Shown: positions 31,001 through 32,124 of the stretch, piece after piece
Position numbering within the stretch: the stretch's first letter is position 1
How the letters are laid out: every line of letters begins with the position of its first letter
Source: Prevotella sp.
GTDB lineage: Bacteria; Bacteroidota; Bacteroidia; Bacteroidales; Bacteroidaceae
Assembly (NCBI GenBank): GCA_017449025.1
Contig: JAFSKJ010000067.1
Coordinates: 1 to 32,124 of the forward strand
Direction of reading: 5' to 3'
DNA: 32,124 bases
Notes under the pieces: model-generated
The model's database searches: none
What the model was told of the DNA's origin: nothing
Seen by the model: only the letters and a program-made list of their open reading frames with translations
Translations under genes and position numbers: made by a program

Positions 31001-32124
31001 CCGGCCTGATTCACAGCGAGGTGACGCTCAATGCCCACTTCGTGCCGTCGTCGTCGCCCGTGGAGCTGGCCATCGACGAGCCGGTGGTGAACAGCGGCAC
31101 GCCAGGTGCCAAGCTGCAGATGACGCTGAAGGGCTTCAACCGCCAGTTCCTCCACCTGAAGGAGATAGGCGTGCAGTACCGCTTCCAGGGCAACACGCAG
31201 TGGACCAACCTGCGGAAGTGGTTCGTCAACGCTGCCGACACCGTAGGCACTGGCATGAAGATGGTGCCCGAGTCGGGCGACATCCATTACGAGCTCGACA
31301 TGATGAGCAACCTGGCCTATCCCGAGGGCAACTACGAGTTGCGCGCTTACACCACCACGCCCTACGGCACGGACATGGTGCACGTGTATAGCGACATCGT
31401 CGCTGTCACCAAGGACCGCACGCTGCCCATCAACCTCTATACGCCGGCGCCGGCCAACGGCATACTGGGCTACGGCGAACAGCTGGCCATCGAGTTCAAC
31501 GAGGACATCGTGCCGGGCTACGTGGGCGGCGACAACGTCGTCGTCACGGCGAAGCTGAACAGCAGCGAGGTACACCACGACGTGGCCTACCGGCTGCAGC
31601 CCTACGAGGAGATGATGCCCCACACGACGAACCCCGTGTTCCTGACCAGCAGCTTCGCCATGGACTTCTGGCTGAACTGGCACGAGGCGGGCACCATCCT
31701 GCACTTAGGCAAGAAGACCGACAACTTCGCCCTGAGCATCGGCGACGACGGCTACGTCACCGTGACGATGGGCAACAACACCTACCGCAGCGACGCCGCC
31801 GTGCCGAAGGACAAGTGGACCTTCTTCGCCCTGAACTACGACACGGAGAAGAAGAAGTTCAACATGCTGGCCCTGCAGGACAAGGATAACATCGACCTGT
31901 TCAGCAACCGACCGGTGACGATGGAGAACGTGCAGGCCGTACACTACATGACGGACAACTGCCTGTACCTCGGCCCCGTGGAGGCCGACATCCATGCGCT
32001 GGGCCTCTACAACTACTGCCGCGACCTGTCGATAGCCAACGAGGAGAAGTACAATGCCAAGGACGGCTACGTCTATGGACTGGCCAACTTCTGGCCCATG
32101 GACGAGGGCCACGGCACGGTGGCC
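25015..32124 (+). CDS. Giant secreted LamG/FN3-like surface protein (C-terminus beyond window)
   Basis: The frame is open from the ATG at 25015 to the last base, 2370 codons with no stop. A signal peptide of about 33 residues (LLMAGVTPAWA/EEE) is followed by a unique N-terminal region. FN3-like segments follow at about 490-690 (VRLVWEYDIQATGLEWSIDY, YYEYCVEAFG) and a carboxypeptidase-regulatory-like strand set at about 690-715. A LamG/concanavalin domain runs about 735-950 (LTLQLWAKP, YVDDVRLWLRALTRQEI, LYWPLDEG). CarboxypepD_reg-like segments occur at about 960-1090, a Big_5-like Ig segment at about 2140 (PANGILGYGEQLAIEFNEDI) and a second LamG from about 2206 (AMDFWLNW...WPMDEG). It is probably a large adhesin or surface-structure protein. 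No catalytic motif was seen. Codon use is strongly GC3-rich, unlike the 18841-25000 zone. Confidence 0.9.
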   Translation, partial: MRKKTKNKHGGLGLQVLVAVLMLLMAGVTPAWAEEEHFTWDHTNVSDDGGGVYRFRGEANEVIDYRGRQWKPENHGYFKTQQHFDADKNQFWWNFEVQVDYFGSYWNNLVPVDIYAQKYTGVIYVVTADDVPHQIATWSKALAENRSTPYTRTNEKWGTVHVSDVHNPNSIGCGYVTIDYTPSDKAIEDGVKRIVMRQDIVAYAHGVSLTTLTGWVQYEKDLTFSGIAADKPMPNLTVEWNDNGQLSAKATGVPDKRKDDQWQDQRYTVKTFYYTGTGQSYERTFGTKNKAADCADGNNGNMDMSFSFLPPALADRVYTVPTYIKYSGGMTVNPASPTINKFIDLNQPEAGVVEIQPFTRPIKVWVEHDQWKKKNVIQWDRQKKEAGHNGSRQTSVECRTEGKWYVIRYAKGGSATDYTLVNTLNGNATTLEVTDDQIDYDKSYVYRVIFLPSLLESKCKDRLASLPGSQSAGDYNLWKEAEISTNFTAQVKLSHDKTYDNGVRLVWEYDIQATGLEWSIDYRSADTKDGTWLTKSETIAIDPKKTTAEVVYDGSVCERIDYRIRTTVNGREVCSNILSANLPAGSYISQVKATTGTEESTVVVKWKVVRPDKSHDIYYRVRRRIVGEDNTKWVTLTDEIHGTASDYEYIDTRPLAGTYYEYCVEAFGALCDEQTRQSDSEVAPGFSQARGTITGHISFGSGTAVQGVRVDLVKTSSDDETSAAQYLSRAISGDGQGLHWTADSARYVHTLNGSSPLTLQLWAKPKSIATGGQDLHQLLSLAGTLELGVKSGSDGSYHLYAIDRSQGGTTRKEFPRLVFDPLDFTHITAVYDKMKWKFYVGSDSLLTDSMTVAAQQWNAVAASHGANAATPTLSFGGDNRVSGSNAYDGYVDDVRLWLRALTRQEIEGNYTRILGGTEKGLTLYWPLDEGEAVKNYAFDIARQDGIYQENHPVVGANVNPKTETPSLLKLYGVTDSEGDYIIRGIPFQQGGTNYKIVPMMGVHEFSPGTRSMFVSPTSLTANNIDFEDVSSFPMQGHIYYAGTNIPAEGILLKVDGMPQSEDGKPVKTDAEGRYKISVPIGEHFVEAYLDDHTLVDGGRYPTSGKTHFDRPVQHDFIDSTLVNLVGRIGGGERNDTLAVGFGASKNNIGMATITLKINNESKSFNCQDDRHTTATTYRTWQSDTTSINSRAWTGCDNDFKENYIYIRTDSLTGEFSAKIPPLKYTVKSIVVDSNRDKIQFTELPELDLSVATEMGKDSLRVPVDGGNDSIWVRYGYHTKMVRTYYAQPQMDVVEKDHPKGVYGLKEITYPAQEQGGPDIVISDLYKEDSDPLYLVGYPIYKMGQTVKYHLRGYEAYENRDAATVVCDTIALNHQNITITNEMSSEQRVVYKVMDESTGYKEGQVYDVQQQQIPLDDNGEAELTWMAGPPNITAPYTRKFNVLMEHKDRTYNVANIDAVVLGQLTNGNNFVTQGPDVVDFVLRDPQGANSTTKLTKGTTITKTFYDTRRAYGEYSVVGSFGFGVDDEEGIGTGLIIMSKVDAQKFLDVGVTTSWEKTWNRDSVHVETTVEDVSTSGNKPYVGAPGDVYVGKSTNFLIGGCRHLFIGRNIETKKYEVKLENAISIGDTISTAFKFTQYELETVMIPKWKDMRRSFLTEVATAEEARNYVNHGSSSVYLTWLGLDLDDYSEGINYVWARPESWKTAGPPNGMAVDSVAWCNNQIVAWENAIADNEKDKLDLMASTTPKNISIDGGSNYSYSHETNDSKNDETTIDWKMGVILGGKLNFGHKLAVFCVTTLEAKSEDGGGYTKGDGTKTENFSKWEYNIEDGNRDTDLSISIYKSKSNKYSDFFSVFGGQTYNPYQPQEVTHYYKPGTPLGNSTEQMEQPDMRIGLPGENTAKSVTVNDIPAGGEANVVLQCTNLGNAHQGIMFSYGLEVLDETNTNGLQILMDGVPINGRSLYLEHGESVTKVLTIRQSDQSILDYEGIKLWFESQYQPGLIHSEVTLNAHFVPSSSPVELAIDEPVVNSGTPGAKLQMTLKGFNRQFLHLKEIGVQYRFQGNTQWTNLRKWFVNAADTVGTGMKMVPESGDIHYELDMMSNLAYPEGNYELRAYTTTPYGTDMVHVYSDIVAVTKDRTLPINLYTPAPANGILGYGEQLAIEFNEDIVPGYVGGDNVVVTAKLNSSEVHHDVAYRLQPYEEMMPHTTNPVFLTSSFAMDFWLNWHEAGTILHLGKKTDNFALSIGDDGYVTVTMGNNTYRSDAAVPKDKWTFFALNYDTEKKKFNMLALQDKDNIDLFSNRPVTMENVQAVHYMTDNCLYLGPVEADIHALGLYNYCRDLSIANEEKYNAKDGYVYGLANFWPMDEGHGTVA

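Noticed and set aside
25993-31704. Several long minus-strand open frames (for example 25993-26937, 27427-28356, 29863-30789, 30886-31704)
   Set aside because: They are antisense shadows of the GC3-rich giant gene: compositionally biased (V, H, R, A rich), without starts, promoters or family resemblance, and the plus frame is continuous across all of them.
1-32124. tRNA, rRNA or tmRNA genes
   Set aside because: I saw no cloverleaf with a T-psi-C GTTC loop and CCA-type end, and no rRNA-like stretch, on either strand; short structured RNAs might be missed by eye.

Overview
The window looks like a chromosomal segment of a Prevotella-type Bacteroidales (Prevotellaceae, roughly 50% GC). The evidence is that almost every transcription unit is preceded by the Bacteroidetes -7 box TAnnTTTG (TAACTTTG, TATCTTTG, TATATTTG, TAATTTTG) with a TTG-like -33 about 18-22 nt upstream. 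Shine-Dalgarno motifs are largely absent. The proteins are also typical Bacteroidales families: DUF4421, a fimbrillin-like lipoprotein, a patatin/beta-barrel fusion, GH78 rhamnosidase, the AAA-ATPase-like/DUF1703 family and DUF6722.

Layout. 1-130: start of an IS1595-type transposase running off the left edge. 131-680: non-coding, with a strong 27-nt inverted repeat plus 31-nt tandem repeat. 681-1946: two small secreted outer-membrane beta-barrel proteins. 1947-2574: non-coding on the plus strand, with a long hairpin and a compact minus-strand unit (promoter, possible 30-aa ORF, terminator). 2575-5628: YitT-type membrane protein, DUF3737 beta-helix protein and PatB/MalY aminotransferase, tightly packed and probably an operon. 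5588-8880 (minus): aldo/keto reductase, SpoU/TrmH RNA methyltransferase and Na/Pi cotransporter, with the cotransporter end overlapping the aminotransferase end convergently. 9099-10230 (minus): a sugar phosphotransferase and an internally deleted AAA-ATPase-like gene. 10385-13993 (minus): GH78 alpha-L-rhamnosidase followed by a periplasmic thioredoxin-like protein. 14372-17579: patatin/beta-barrel protein overlapping a DUF4421 protein. 17703-18840: a 58-aa conserved-looking small ORF and a fimbrillin-like surface lipoprotein.

18841-25000 is an accessory, repeat-rich graveyard and defence/toxin zone. It holds GC-rich palindromes, a dead IS200-type transposase, a duplicated 82-nt promoter segment driving two small-gene units, an internally deleted retropepsin-like gene, and a RhuM/ORF6N chimera. 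It also holds two toxin-antitoxin modules (VapC-type PIN and RelE-type) with near-identical promoter cassettes, and a translationally coupled pair whose second protein has a PARP/ADP-ribosyltransferase-like motif layout. Fragments of flanking surface genes lie inside it: a fimbrillin C-terminus at 22886-22984 and a 62/63-nt copy of the giant gene's signal-peptide DNA at 21455-21517. This suggests that the surface genes were duplicated, deleted and invaded. 25015 to the right edge is a single open frame of at least 2370 codons encoding a giant secreted LamG/FN3-like surface protein, incomplete at its C-terminus.

The best candidate for an undescribed system is the coupled pair at 23873-24633. 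Recurrent themes are genes that keep their two ends but have lost the middle, and dispersed repeats, one copy of which is built into the coding sequence of the rhamnosidase. Function calls come from reading translated sequences and family memory only; no database search was run.
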